Shown here in pieces: positions 22,675-31,736 of a DNA stretch of 41,937 nucleotides. Where the stretch lies: positions 1-41,937 of the forward strand of contig NZ_NRRV01000052.1 in NCBI RefSeq assembly GCF_016583825.1, read 5' to 3'. Under the pieces are notes generated by a model. That model searched no databases. It saw nothing but the letters and a program-made list of their open reading frames with translations, and was not told where the DNA came from. The position numbers and the translations under genes were made by a program. This DNA is from Thiohalocapsa halophila. Lineage in GTDB: Bacteria > Pseudomonadota > Gammaproteobacteria > Chromatiales > Chromatiaceae. Within the stretch, counting starts at the first letter, position 1, and each line of letters starts with the position of its first letter.

Positions 22675-24453
22675 TTAGCCGCCGCCCGGTGCCTGGGCGC
22701 CCAGCAGCAGAAGCAGCAACAGGGCGCTGATGCCTACCCAGAGGGCGCCGGCGACGGGCCATTGCCGCAGCTCCCGCTCCACGTCACCGGCGGGAGTACC
22801 GAAAACCCGCTCGAAGGCAGCGAGGGCGATGCCCTTGAGCCTACCCCAGACGCGGCCGAGGTCCTCCAGGAAGACCTCGCCCATCGCCTTCACCGCCCGC
22901 AGCAGCGGCATCACCAGTGCCAAGAGGTCGCCGGGGGGTATCAGGCCGACGAAAGGCGCGAACAGCTTGGGCTGTAGCGCGGCGATGAGCGCTACCGCAG
23001 CGGCGATGCCGACGCCTATGCCAAGGGGTAGCCCGTTGCTGAGCCAGGCCTCCGGCTTGCCGAAGGCGATGGCGAAGGGGAAGAGCGCCACCAGCGCCGC
23101 CAGCAGCCCCCAGGCGGCGACGGGCCAGAGCCAGTCCGGCTCGGCATGCGGCTGAAGGCGCCAGGAGACCCAGATGAAGCGGGCCATCAGCAGCACGGTG
23201 CCGACGGCAGTCACCGCGATGACGGCGCCGATCCAGGTCCACTCGGCGGCGTCCAGGACGGGCTTCAGGTCGTATTTGGCGGCGGCGCCGCTGGTGAAGG
23301 GCGCTCCCGCCAGCGCCAGCGCCAGGAACACCAGCACGCCGAGGATGAGCGCCTGGGTCATAGAGCCGGCGGGGCCCGCGTGCTTGCGCAGGCCCACGCC
23401 CAGAAAGAGCCCGCCCTTGGCCAGCCCGTGCTGGGCGGCGTAGAAGACGATACCGGCGACGCCCATCGGCGCCAGCGCCGGCTCCACCAGCACCAGCCCG
23501 AGGACGGTCATCATGAGTCCCATCTTGGCGATGCTGGAGTAGGCGAGGATGACCTTGGGGTCGCGCTGCACCAGCCCGACAGGCAGCGCCAGGGTCATGG
23601 TGCCGAGCCCCGCCAGCGCCAGCCAGTGCCCCCAGCCGGGCAGGGCCAGCTCACCCACCGGCAGGAAGCGCAGCCAGCCGAGCAGGGCGACCTTGATCAT
23701 GGTGCCGCTCAGCACCGCACTCGCCGGCACCGGCGCCGCCGGGTGCGCCAGCGGCAGCCACAGATGCAGCGGCACCAGGCCCGCCTTGACGCCGAGCCCG
23801 AGCAGCAGCAGCGCGATCGTCGCGTTGCTGAGCGCAGTCACCTCGCCCGTTCCCGGCCGCGTGGTACCGGTCTCGCTCGCGAGCATCACCAGCCCGGCAA
23901 AGAGCGCCACCTCGCCCAGCAGCGCCATCACCAGATAGACCTTGCCGGCCCAGAGCGCGGACGGGCTGCCGTCGTGCACCACCAGCCCGTAGGCGGCGAT
24001 GCCCATCATCGCGAAGCCGGCGTAGAAGCTGAACAGGTCGGCGCCGACGATGAGCCAGAAGTTTCCCGCCATGGACAGCAGGAACAGGACATCGAAGCGC
24101 CCGCTGCGCGCCGTCGGTGCCTCGGGCGGCCCGCCGCGCTCGCCCAAGGCCGCATACACCCCGGCCGCGAGCCACACCAGCGCCGTGAACGCCAGGTAGA
24201 CCTGCGCCGTCGCATCCAGCGCCAGATGGGTGCCGAGAAAGAGCCAGGGCAGAGGCAGCTCGGTACCCACCGGCACCAACAGCGCCGCCGCCAGCGCCGG
24301 CACCGGGCCGAGGGCAACCCAGGGGAGGGCCGAGGGCCGGGGGCTGAGGGCTGAGGCAGCGGTGCCCCAGTCCTGCCGAAACCGCACCCCGGACGCCGGC
24401 CACACCAGCAACAGCGGCCAAACCCAGGCGATCAGCAAGAGCCAGGCGCTCAT
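22675..24453 (-). CDS. Proton-translocating membrane subunit, NuoL/M/N-like (MrpD-type)
   Basis: The 592-residue protein has about fourteen membrane helices. Conserved proton-channel residues of the family occur in GVKAGLVPLHLWLPLAHPAA (helix-breaking Lys and the HLWLP motif) and VILAYSSIAKMGLM. It is the last gene of the Mrp cluster, 46 bases after the preceding subunit. A heptamer repeat at 24325-24359 falls inside its coding region near residue 40. C-terminal LLALVMPLLRAVKAMGEVFL is unlike MrpD proper, so assignment is to the superfamily. Confidence 0.82.
   Translation of the reverse strand: MSAWLLLIAWVWPLLLVWPASGVRFRQDWGTAASALSPRPSALPWVALGPVPALAAALLVPVGTELPLPWLFLGTHLALDATAQVYLAFTALVWLAAGVYAALGERGGPPEAPTARSGRFDVLFLLSMAGNFWLIVGADLFSFYAGFAMMGIAAYGLVVHDGSPSALWAGKVYLVMALLGEVALFAGLVMLASETGTTRPGTGEVTALSNATIALLLLGLGVKAGLVPLHLWLPLAHPAAPVPASAVLSGTMIKVALLGWLRFLPVGELALPGWGHWLALAGLGTMTLALPVGLVQRDPKVILAYSSIAKMGLMMTVLGLVLVEPALAPMGVAGIVFYAAQHGLAKGGLFLGVGLRKHAGPAGSMTQALILGVLVFLALALAGAPFTSGAAAKYDLKPVLDAAEWTWIGAVIAVTAVGTVLLMARFIWVSWRLQPHAEPDWLWPVAAWGLLAALVALFPFAIAFGKPEAWLSNGLPLGIGVGIAAAVALIAALQPKLFAPFVGLIPPGDLLALVMPLLRAVKAMGEVFLEDLGRVWGRLKGIALAAFERVFGTPAGDVERELRQWPVAGALWVGISALLLLLLLGAQAPGGG
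24325..24359. repeat. Five tandem heptanucleotides (GAGGGCC/GAGGGCT)
   Basis: The heptamers are GAGGGCC, GAGGGCC, GGGGGCT, GAGGGCT and GAGGCAG in unbroken 7-base register. They lie inside the coding region of the NuoL/M-like gene, where they encode a Ser/Leu/Pro/Ala stretch. Confidence 0.75.
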
Positions 24454-24468
24454 GGACCCGCCTCCGCC

Positions 24469-24503
24469 CTTTCAAACTTCAAACTTCCTACTTCAAACTT
24501 CAT
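24469..24503. repeat. Five tandem heptanucleotides (ACTTCAA type)
   Basis: The heptamers are CTTTCAA, ACTTCAA, ACTTCCT, ACTTCAA and ACTTCAT. The block fills most of the gap between two Mrp-cluster genes, and the stop codon of the upstream gene (24500-24502) lies in the last heptamer. Confidence 0.75.
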
Positions 24504-26005
24504 AACCCGTATTCCCGCTCAGCAATCAACCGCGCCCACTCCAGCGGGCTGAAGGGCGCCGACGCCAGCAGCCCCGCCAGCAGGCAGAACACCGCCGTGA
24601 TCACCGGCGGCCAGAGCAGGGCACCCATGGTCTCGAACCGGGTGTGGAAGTGGTGCTCCTTCGGCCAGGACGCCGGCAGCGGCCGGAACCAGGCCCGATA
24701 CAGGATGGGCAGGAAGTAGCCGGCGTTGAGCAGGGTGCTGGTGGCCAGGATCACAAGCACCCAATGCTGGCCGGCCTCCACGCCGCCCAAGCCCAGATAC
24801 CACTTGCTGACGAAGCCGGCGATGGGCGGGATGCCGATCATACCCAGCGCGCCGACGGTGAAGGCGAGCGTCGTCAGCGGCATGCGCCGGCCGACGCCAT
24901 CCATTTGGCTGACGTTGGCGACGCCCAGGGTCTCGGCATAGTTGCCGGCGCAGAAAAAGAGCGTGATCTTCATGATCCCCTGATGCACCAGATGCACCAG
25001 CCCGCCGACGGTAGCCACCGGCCCCAGCAGCGAGGTGCCGAGCGCAATGTAAGACACCTGACTGACGGTGGAGTAGGCGAGGCGTTTTTTGAGCCCGTCC
25101 TGGGTCATGGCCAGGATGGAGCCATAGACGATGGTGAAGGACGCCAGCACCCCCAGCACCGTCAGCAGGCCGAGCTGCGACGCCAGCGTGACGCCGTAGA
25201 CATCGTAGACCACCCGCACGATGCCGAAGGCGCCGGCCTTCACCACGGCCACCGCATGCAGCAGCGAGCTCACCGGCGCCGGCGCCACCATAGACTGCGG
25301 TAGCCAACCGTGCAGGGGCACCAATGCCGCCTTGACGCCGAGCCCCGCCAGCAGCACCGCGAAAATGGCCACCAGCTGGCCGTGCAGGTCCGGGGAAAGA
25401 CCGCCCAGCATGCCGCCCTCCACGAAGTCCACTGGCCCCGTCAGGGTGCGCAGCCACACGGCCCCCACCAGCAGCAGCAGCCCGCCGGAGAGGGTATAGG
25501 CCAGGTAGATCTTGGCGCCCCGGGTGGCCTCAGGCGTGCCGCGGTGGGCTACCAGCGGATAGGTGGCGAGGGTGAGGATCTCGTAGAAGATGACGAAGGT
25601 CAGCAGGTTGCCCGACAGCGCAATGCCCACGGTGGCGGACACGCACAGGCTGAAGAAGCCGAAGAAGCGCGAGCGGTTGGTGGAGTGCTCCAGGTAGCCG
25701 ATGGCGTAGACCGTGGTGACCAGCCAAAGCACCGTGGACAGCGTCACGAAGAGCACCGACAGCGCATCGGCATTGAGCACCAGCGTCAGCCCGGGGGCGA
25801 TGGCGATGCGCGTCTCGAACACCTGCCCGAGCCAGACGCCGTAGATCATCAGCCCCACCAGCACCAGCTTGGCGATGGCGCCGACGAGATTCAGCACGGT
25901 GCGCAGGGTGTGGCTCTCCTCGCGCACCAGGAAGATGAACACGCCGGGCAGCAGCGAGCTCAGCACGATGGCCCCCGGCAGCAGGGCTGCGTAGTCCCAG
26001 CTCAT
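24500..26005 (-). CDS. mrpD: MrpD-type antiporter subunit (second D copy)
   Basis: From ATG 26005 the product is 501 residues. The longer frame from 26281 is rejected because it runs through the end of the previous gene. It has about fourteen membrane helices with GVKAALVPLHGWLPQSMVAP and MTQDGLKKRLAYSTVSQVSY, the conserved features of NuoM/MrpD-like proton-translocating subunits. The start overlaps the preceding subunit as ATGA, so translation is probably coupled. Confidence 0.88.
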   Translation of the reverse strand: MSWDYAALLPGAIVLSSLLPGVFIFLVREESHTLRTVLNLVGAIAKLVLVGLMIYGVWLGQVFETRIAIAPGLTLVLNADALSVLFVTLSTVLWLVTTVYAIGYLEHSTNRSRFFGFFSLCVSATVGIALSGNLLTFVIFYEILTLATYPLVAHRGTPEATRGAKIYLAYTLSGGLLLLVGAVWLRTLTGPVDFVEGGMLGGLSPDLHGQLVAIFAVLLAGLGVKAALVPLHGWLPQSMVAPAPVSSLLHAVAVVKAGAFGIVRVVYDVYGVTLASQLGLLTVLGVLASFTIVYGSILAMTQDGLKKRLAYSTVSQVSYIALGTSLLGPVATVGGLVHLVHQGIMKITLFFCAGNYAETLGVANVSQMDGVGRRMPLTTLAFTVGALGMIGIPPIAGFVSKWYLGLGGVEAGQHWVLVILATSTLLNAGYFLPILYRAWFRPLPASWPKEHHFHTRFETMGALLWPPVITAVFCLLAGLLASAPFSPLEWARLIAEREYGL

Positions 26006-27492
26006 ACCCCGCCTCCTGTCCCGCTGCCCGCGGCACTCAGGCCCAACAGCGTCCACAGCGGGCCCGAAGCCAAGCCCAGCACCGCCACGGAGATCAGCGC
26101 CAGGGTCAGGGCCGGCACCTCGGCGCGGGCGTCGGTGATGAACTTGAGCGGCGTCGGCTCCAGGCCGAAGGCACGGCTCAGCACCCGAAACACATAGGCC
26201 GACGCCAGCAGGCTGCCGGTGGTGACCACGATCACCCACCACCACTGGCCGGTGGCGATGGCGCCCTGCATCAGCAGCCACTTGCCGATGAAGCTGCCGC
26301 TCGGCGGCAGGCCGATGAGCGCAGAGCCGGACAGGGCGATGGCGAAGGTGGTCGCCGGCAGGCGCTGGGCGGTGCCGCCGAGATCGTCGATGCGGTCATG
26401 CCCGGCGTTGGTCTGCACCAGGCCGGCTGCCAGAAAGAATCCCGCCTTGGCGAAGCCGTGGGTGACGGCCATCAGCAGCAGCGCCGCCAGCAGGTCGTCC
26501 CGGGCAGGCCCCGGCGGGGTCGCCGTCAGCAACGGCAGGAACAGGAACAGATAACCGATTTGCGCCACGGTGGAGTAGGCCGCCAGCAGCTTGAGCCGCT
26601 CGGCGCGCAGCGCCCGCCAGGAGCCCCAGAGGACGGCCACCGCCCCGAGCAGCGCCGGCAGCATGGCGGCCGCCATACCGGTGATGGGCCAGAACAAGTC
26701 CAGCCACAGCCGCAGGATCAGATAAAAGGCCGCCTTCACCACCAGTGCCGACAGGGCCGCGCTCACCGGCGCCGGCGCGTTGGCGTGGGCCGGCGGCAGC
26801 CAGAAGTGCAGCGGGAAGAGCGCCGCCTTCAGCGCCAGCCCGGCCACCATCAGCGCCATGGCCGCGGCGTTGACGGCAAAGAGCTCCGGTGCCGCCGCAA
26901 TGCGCTGCGCCAGCAGCCCCAGGTCCAGGGTGCCGTGGGCGGTGTACAGCAAGGCCACGCCCAGCAGATAGCTGATGCTGCCGAGCAGGCCCACCAGCAG
27001 ATAGCGCAGGTTCGCCGCCACTGCATCGCGGTTGCCGGTGAGCGCGCCCAGGGCCGCCGCAGCGATGCCGAGCAGCTCCAGCATCACATACAGATTGAAC
27101 AGGTCGCCGGCGAGGAAGAGCCCGTTCAGCGCAGCCCACAGGAGCAGCCACAGCGGCCAGAACGAGCGCACCCGCAGCCGGTCGTGGAAGTAGCCGGTGG
27201 CATAGACGCTGATGCCGAGCCCCACCAGGTTGGCCATGAGCACCAGCGCGGTGGCCAGGCCGTCGGCGCGCAGCGCAATGGCGAGCTGCGCATCCCAGCC
27301 GCCCAGGATCAGATGCAGCGTGCCCTGCTGCCACACCGCGGCGGTCAGCGCCACCGCCGCCCCCGCCGTCGCCAGCGCCGAGACGATGCCCAGGCGCACC
27401 GACCAGCGCGGCAGGGCCGTCACCAGCATCGCCCCCACCAGCGGCAGCGCGATGCACAGGACCAGCGGGTCCGTCATGGGCGATGCGCTCAT
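26002..27492 (-). CDS. mrpD: MrpD-type antiporter subunit (first D copy)
   Basis: The 496-residue protein shows ALKAALFPLHFWLPPAHANA, AERLKLLAAYSTVAQIGYLF and THGFAKAGFFLAAG, matching MrpD/MnhD. It would form part of the membrane ion path exchanging Na+ or another cation for H+. Its start overlaps the mrpC stop by four bases and its stop overlaps the next gene. A second Met at position 6 is an alternative start. Confidence 0.9.
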   Translation of the reverse strand: MSASPMTDPLVLCIALPLVGAMLVTALPRWSVRLGIVSALATAGAAVALTAAVWQQGTLHLILGGWDAQLAIALRADGLATALVLMANLVGLGISVYATGYFHDRLRVRSFWPLWLLLWAALNGLFLAGDLFNLYVMLELLGIAAAALGALTGNRDAVAANLRYLLVGLLGSISYLLGVALLYTAHGTLDLGLLAQRIAAAPELFAVNAAAMALMVAGLALKAALFPLHFWLPPAHANAPAPVSAALSALVVKAAFYLILRLWLDLFWPITGMAAAMLPALLGAVAVLWGSWRALRAERLKLLAAYSTVAQIGYLFLFLPLLTATPPGPARDDLLAALLLMAVTHGFAKAGFFLAAGLVQTNAGHDRIDDLGGTAQRLPATTFAIALSGSALIGLPPSGSFIGKWLLMQGAIATGQWWWVIVVTTGSLLASAYVFRVLSRAFGLEPTPLKFITDARAEVPALTLALISVAVLGLASGPLWTLLGLSAAGSGTGGGV

Positions 27493-27785
27493 CGGCGGCG
27501 GTCTTCCTCTTCCGCGTCCTGCAGGCGCGCACCCAGCATCAGCGCCAGGGCCGTTGCGCTCACGGCGACCACGATGCCCGTGAGCACCAGGGCATGCGGC
27601 ACCGGGTCCGGGGGTGCGACATCGCCGCGATAGGCGATGGCGATGAGCACGTGGAAGACGCCGGCGCCGGTGATATTCAGGGCGATGATCTTGCGCAGCA
27701 GCGGCTCGTGGACCAGGAAGGACCAGAGCCCGAGCGCGAAGAGCACCAGACCGGCGCCGCCGTAGAGAAACTGTGCGGTCAACAT
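27489..27785 (-). CDS. mrpC: MrpC (MnhC), NuoK-like subunit
   Basis: The 98-residue protein has three membrane helices. The NuoK-like features are LLRKIIALNITGAGVFHVLI and the Pro-rich loop DPVPHALVLTGIVV with the typical PHALVLTGIVV. It is the standard small subunit C of Mrp antiporters. It starts 12 bases after mrpB and overlaps mrpD by ATGA. Confidence 0.92.
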   Translation of the reverse strand: MLTAQFLYGGAGLVLFALGLWSFLVHEPLLRKIIALNITGAGVFHVLIAIAYRGDVAPPDPVPHALVLTGIVVAVSATALALMLGARLQDAEEEDRRR

Positions 27786-27793
27786 TCGGGGAA

Positions 27794-27821
27794 GGTGCTA
27801 GGGGCTAGGGGCTGGGGTGTT
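27794..27821. repeat. Four tandem heptanucleotides (GGGGCTA type)
   Basis: The heptamers GGTGCTA, GGGGCTA, GGGGCTG and GGGTGTT are in register. They cover the mrpB stop codon (27798-27800) and the gap to mrpC, and also encode the last residues of MrpB. Confidence 0.7.
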
Positions 27822-28583
27822 CTCTGCTGCCGGCTCGGTCGCGGAGAGGGCGTCCTCGTCTTCGGCCGTCGGCCGGGCTTGCGGGCCGGGCGGGCGGCCG
27901 CCGACATAGGCGGCCGCCAGGGCCACGCCGATGGCGACGGTGGCGGCCATCTCGATCGCGAGGATCAGCCACTTGGCGATCTTCGGCGGATAGGTCAGAA
28001 AGCCGGCGCCGAAGACCATGAGCCCGAGCCCCACCAGGGTGAACACCAGCACGCCGGCCACCAGCAGCCAGCGCTGGGCGGCCTCGCCCGGCAGGCCGGC
28101 GCGCGGGTCGCCGGCCAGGCGCACGATGACGCCGGCGGCGCCGAGCAGCGCACCGGCCTGGAAGGCGCCGCCGGGTGCGTAGCCGCCCACCCAGAGCAGG
28201 TAGCCGCCGGTGACGATAAGCAGCGGCACCACCCAGGACACCATGCCGGCCAGCACGGCACCGGAGCGCTGAAAGCCCGGCGCCGCCGGCCCCAGCGACC
28301 AGATGCCGAGCAGGGCGGCCAGCAGCACCGCCAGCTCCATCAGGGTGTCGTAGGCGCGATAATTCAGCAGCACGGCGGTGACCGGGTTCTGCACGCCGGT
28401 GCCGGGCAGGCGCTCGTAGGCGAGGTCGGCGAGCCGCGGGGCCGCACCCGCTTGCAGCGCCATGAAGTACACCACCGTCAAGGCCGCGCCCAGCAGCGCC
28501 AGCAGCACCGCCACCAGCAGGCTCAGATCGCGGTTGCGCTCGGCGCTGCGCGCGGCGCGCCTGGCCCTGGTCATGCTGGTCAT
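27798..28583 (-). CDS. mrpB: MrpB (MnhB) with N-terminal MbhE-like extension
   Basis: The 261-residue protein has an N-terminal part (to about residue 95) with two membrane helices and a loop RLPGTGVQNPVTAVLLNYRA. This resembles the MbhE-like C-terminal domain of MrpA. The MnhB domain follows (VSWVVPLLIVTGGYLLWVGG, APGGAFQAGALLGAAGVIVR). The fusion replaces the end of the large MrpA subunit that this cluster lacks. The C-terminal 35 residues are polar. It overlaps the preceding small gene by ATGA. Confidence 0.88.
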   Translation of the reverse strand: MTSMTRARRAARSAERNRDLSLLVAVLLALLGAALTVVYFMALQAGAAPRLADLAYERLPGTGVQNPVTAVLLNYRAYDTLMELAVLLAALLGIWSLGPAAPGFQRSGAVLAGMVSWVVPLLIVTGGYLLWVGGYAPGGAFQAGALLGAAGVIVRLAGDPRAGLPGEAAQRWLLVAGVLVFTLVGLGLMVFGAGFLTYPPKIAKWLILAIEMAATVAIGVALAAAYVGGRPPGPQARPTAEDEDALSATEPAAENTPAPSP

Positions 28584-28861
28584 GTCTCGTCACCCCCATC
28601 CGTGCGGGCCGAGGACCTGGCCGCGCGCCGGGCGGCCGCCAGCATCAGGGCACCGCCGAGTCCGGCGCCGATGGCCGCCTCCGCCAGCGCCACGTCCGGC
28701 GCCTTCAGCCGCGCCCAAACCAGCGACAGCCAGAGCCCGAAGGCGATGAACAGCATCACCGCGCGGCGCGGCTCCGGGCTCAGCACGGCGGCGAAGCCGA
28801 GCGCCAGCAGGGTCACCAGGAGCACGCCATCGAAGACGATCAGCAGGGTCAGCTGGCTCAT
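28580..28861 (-). CDS. DUF4040/MbhD-like small antiporter subunit
   Basis: From ATG 28861 the product is 93 residues, with three membrane segments and the central LKAPDVALAEAAIGAGLGGA, a family signature of the MbhD/MrpA C-terminal region. The longer upstream frame is rejected because it lies in mrpG. It overlaps mrpG and mrpB by four bases on either side, so it is clearly part of the operon. It stands in for a piece of MrpA. Confidence 0.87.
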   Translation of the reverse strand: MSQLTLLIVFDGVLLVTLLALGFAAVLSPEPRRAVMLFIAFGLWLSLVWARLKAPDVALAEAAIGAGLGGALMLAAARRAARSSARTDGGDET

Positions 28862-29163
28862 TGCATGTCCTCGCCGTCGCCGCGCAGGGCGCGCTTGGCG
28901 ATGAGGTGCGCGCCGGTGGCGCCCGACACCATCACCAGCACCCACAGCAGCACCAGCTTGACGGCGTAGAAGAGATCCGGCTTGTAGAGGATGAGCCCGA
29001 GCATGATAAGCCCCAGACCCAGGTTGTCCGCCTTGGTGAGCGCGTGCAGGCGGCTGAACAGGTCCGGCAGACGCAGCAGGCCGATGGTGCCGGCGAAGAA
29101 GAAGGCCGCCCCCAGGGTCACGCTGACGGCGGCGATCAGGTGCAGGATGGTTTCCGTTGACAT
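28858..29163 (-). CDS. mrpG: MrpG (MnhG)
   Basis: The ATG at 29163 is preferred to the GTG one codon earlier. The 101-residue product shows FAGTIGLLRLPDLFSRLHAL and KADNLGLGLIMLGLIL, the MnhG signature, with three membrane helices. It is a small Mrp subunit of unknown individual role. It is preceded by a 118-base gap after mrpF, the only sizeable gap in the operon. Confidence 0.9.
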   Translation of the reverse strand: MSTETILHLIAAVSVTLGAAFFFAGTIGLLRLPDLFSRLHALTKADNLGLGLIMLGLILYKPDLFYAVKLVLLWVLVMVSGATGAHLIAKRALRGDGEDMQ

Positions 29164-29281
29164 CACGGCGGATCGTGGAGGACAGGGTCGGGGGGATCGG
29201 AACGGTGGTCGAACGGCGCCGGGTGCCTGCCGGGCGGCGATGTGCAGCGACAGTCTGCGGCGGCGGTCTGCGGGAGCGCTG

Positions 29282-29545
29282 TCAGGCTTGATCCTCGCCC
29301 GCGCGCCGGCGGGTGAAGGCTGCCACCGACACCGCCGCCAGCAGCGCGAAGATCAGCGCCACGTCCAGCAGCGCCGGCACCTCCAGCGCCAGCCCGAGCA
29401 GCAGCAGCACCGCCATGCCGGAGGTGCCGAGCAGCTGCGCGGCCATCATTCGGTCCGCCGGCGTGGGCCCGATCACCACGCGCACCAGGCCGGCGGACAT
29501 GGTCAGCAGCAGCACCAGCGCCATGCCGAGCAGGAATTCAGGCAT
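29282..29545 (-). CDS. mrpF: MrpF (MnhF)
   Basis: The 87-residue protein has three membrane helices and the motif VRVVIGPTPADRMMAAQLLG, typical of MnhF. It overlaps the mrpE end by eight bases. A small subunit of the antiporter. Confidence 0.92.
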   Translation of the reverse strand: MPEFLLGMALVLLLTMSAGLVRVVIGPTPADRMMAAQLLGTSGMAVLLLLGLALEVPALLDVALIFALLAAVSVAAFTRRRAGEDQA

Positions 29546-30107
29546 CGCCGCCCTCCACTCGGGTCTGCGCCTGTGCCACGGCGGCGGCCTCGGCGCGGGC
29601 CAGCGCCAGGGCGTCCTCGCGCTCGCAGCTGGTCACGGTCACCTGCGGGGCACCGGCGAGCGTCTCGCCGAAGAGACGGGCGACGCGCTGCTCCAGACCC
29701 ACGAGGCCCGCCACGACGGACGGATCGGCGTCCAGCGCATGCACTTGGACGATGCCGTCGCGGATGTCCGCGGAGAGGGTGCCCGGCAGCAGGCTGATGG
29801 TATCGAGAAAAACCACCTTGGCCGCGGCGTCCTGAAGACGGGGGCGATAGCCGATCAGGGCCGGATCGATGCGCAGCCGGGGCGAGAGCACGCGCCTTGC
29901 CACATCCACGCCGCCGAGGATGGACTCCCAGACGAAGAAGGGGACGAAGGCGACCAGCCGCAGCGGGCTCGGGTCGGCGCCCACCAGCGTCGACAGTCGG
30001 GCAGCGGCGAAGGTGGCCAGCAGCACCGCCGGCACGCCGACGATCCAGGACACGGGGTCGGTCCCCGCCAGCATCAGCCAAACCAGTGCGAACAGCACCA
30101 GACGCAT
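29538..30107 (-). CDS. mrpE: MrpE (MnhE)
   Basis: From ATG 30107 (MRLVLFALVWLML) the product is 189 residues with two N-terminal membrane helices. The MnhE features follow: FVPFFVWESILGGVDVARRV, TISLLPGTLSADIRDG and VQVHALD. A start at the TTG at 30158 would add a short polar leader and cannot be excluded. It is the first gene of the minus-strand Mrp operon. Confidence 0.88.
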   Translation of the reverse strand: MRLVLFALVWLMLAGTDPVSWIVGVPAVLLATFAAARLSTLVGADPSPLRLVAFVPFFVWESILGGVDVARRVLSPRLRIDPALIGYRPRLQDAAAKVVFLDTISLLPGTLSADIRDGIVQVHALDADPSVVAGLVGLEQRVARLFGETLAGAPQVTVTSCEREDALALARAEAAAVAQAQTRVEGGDA

Positions 30108-30587
30108 GGTCCAGCGCAGCGGGCTTGCGGTCGTGGGAGGGCGGGTCGCGTCGGTCAAGGTCGGCAACCGTCGAATATCCGTTACAGAGCTGAGACAATG
30201 TGGGCGGGGGACTGCCCGATTTCCACGGGCAAGGCACAATATTCGGATTAACCGAAGTGCGCAATCGCGACGGCCACCGGGCGCGGGCGACGCCTCAATG
30301 CGAACCGCCAGCACTCACGGCGGCGGGCCATCAGCCGCAGTCGAATTAAGATCGAGGGCGTGCTTGCAATTGCAGCCGGCGGGCGCCAGTTGCGCGAGAG
30401 ATTCAAACACAGTGACCATGCGGGAACCGGGGGTTACAGTATCGCAGACCGGAGGCCGACGGCGGGCGGCCCCGGAGGCCGATGGCCGCCAAGGAGAAGG
30501 CCGCCGGGCCGCAGCACCGGTGCCCGGCCCATCTCCGCGGTCGGCTCCGCACCCAATGCTTTACCGCGAGTCCAAGAGGTATCAGAC
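30108..30587. other. 480-base divergent region between mrpE and DUF2333 gene
   Basis: The region should contain the promoters of the Mrp operon (minus) and of the DUF2333-glutaminase pair (plus), but no -35/-10 pair is convincing. One short inverted repeat, TTCGG-ATTAA-CCGAA, lies at 30242-30256. No gene is seen; open frames here are extensions of the neighbours. Confidence 0.4.
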
Positions 30588-31736
30588 ATGTCCAACGCCA
30601 CCCTGAGTGACGCCGACCGCATTTTGCGCGCCGACGAGGGCGCGCCTGCGGCCGGCGGGGCACAGCCCCCCGCCGAGCCGGAGACCGGCAACGACGCCGA
30701 AGAGACCGCTGCCCGCACCGGCCGTGATGGCGGTGGGGCCCTGCGTTGGGGCGTCGTCGTCATAGCGCTCCTCGTCGTCGCTGTTGTCGGACTCGGCACA
30801 TGGTGGTCCGTCCAGCCCGATAAATTCGACGTGCAGGCCAACACGGAGGAGCTCTTGGGCGCGGATGTCAGTCCTGTGCCGGGCAGCGCCATCGTGGCGT
30901 CGGCAATCAAGGTGGCGGACACCCTGTTGCACAAACCGGGCGGTTACCTGCACAACGACATGACCCCGCCCGGGATCATCATGGACAACATGCCGTCCTG
31001 GGAATATGGGGTGCTGACGGAGCTGCGGGATTCTGTCCGCTCGCTGCGCAACGACTTCAGCCGGTCCCAGTCCCAATCCGTCGAGAACGAAAGCCTGAGA
31101 AAGGCCGACTCTGAGTTCAACTTCGATGCGAAGGCCTGGTTCCTGCCCTCCGCCGAGCAAGAGTACGAGCAGGGCATCGCGGCACTGCAGCGCTACCTGA
31201 GCGCAATGGCCGAGCGCGATCCGCAAGCGCAATTCTATATCCGTGCGGACAATCTCGCAGCCTATCTACAGGTGGTGGAGAAGCGCCTCGGCAGTTTCGG
31301 TCAGCGGCTGTCGGCGAGTGTCGGCGATGAAGAGCTCACCGCCGCCTTGAGCGCACGGCCGGCTGATCGGACACCGCAGGAGGGTCAGGCCCAGAGCACC
31401 GCCGCCGGCACCGGCTCCGGCACCGGCAGCCGCACGCCCTGGACCGAGATCGACAATGTCTTCTTCGAGGCGCGCGGCTACTCCTGGGCCTTGCTGCACA
31501 TGATGAAGGCGATTGCCATCGACTTTGCGCCGGTGCTGAAGGACAAGAACGCGGAGGTGTCCATGCAGCAGGTTATTCGCGACCTCGAATACGCCAGTAT
31601 GCGCAAATGGTCGCCGGTGGTCCTGAACGGGCACGGCTTCGGCCTGCTGGCCAATCACTCGCTGGTGCTCGCCTCGTATATGTCCCGCGCCAACGCCGCA
31701 GTGATCGACCTAGGAACGCTGTTGGAGCGTGGCTGA
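30588..31736 (+). CDS. DUF2333 family membrane protein
   Basis: From ATG 30588 (AGAGGT eight bases upstream) the product is 382 residues. It has a polar N-terminal tail of about 50 residues, one membrane helix (GVVVIALLVVAVVGLGTWW) and a large soluble, probably periplasmic region. That region includes HKPGGYLHNDMTPPGIIMDN, NMPSWEYGVLTELRDSVRSL and a C-terminal NHSLVLASYMSRANAAVIDL. A Gly/Thr/Ser-rich linker lies near residues 262-282. These features match the DUF2333 family, whose function is unknown. Its end overlaps the glutaminase fusion gene by eight bases. Confidence 0.85.
   Translation: MSNATLSDADRILRADEGAPAAGGAQPPAEPETGNDAEETAARTGRDGGGALRWGVVVIALLVVAVVGLGTWWSVQPDKFDVQANTEELLGADVSPVPGSAIVASAIKVADTLLHKPGGYLHNDMTPPGIIMDNMPSWEYGVLTELRDSVRSLRNDFSRSQSQSVENESLRKADSEFNFDAKAWFLPSAEQEYEQGIAALQRYLSAMAERDPQAQFYIRADNLAAYLQVVEKRLGSFGQRLSASVGDEELTAALSARPADRTPQEGQAQSTAAGTGSGTGSRTPWTEIDNVFFEARGYSWALLHMMKAIAIDFAPVLKDKNAEVSMQQVIRDLEYASMRKWSPVVLNGHGFGLLANHSLVLASYMSRANAAVIDLGTLLERG

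Noticed and set aside
23146..24354. Plus-strand open frame of 402 codons opposite the NuoL/M-like gene
   Set aside because: Gln/Arg/His-rich shadow composition and no motif; the minus-strand frame has many membrane helices and family signatures.
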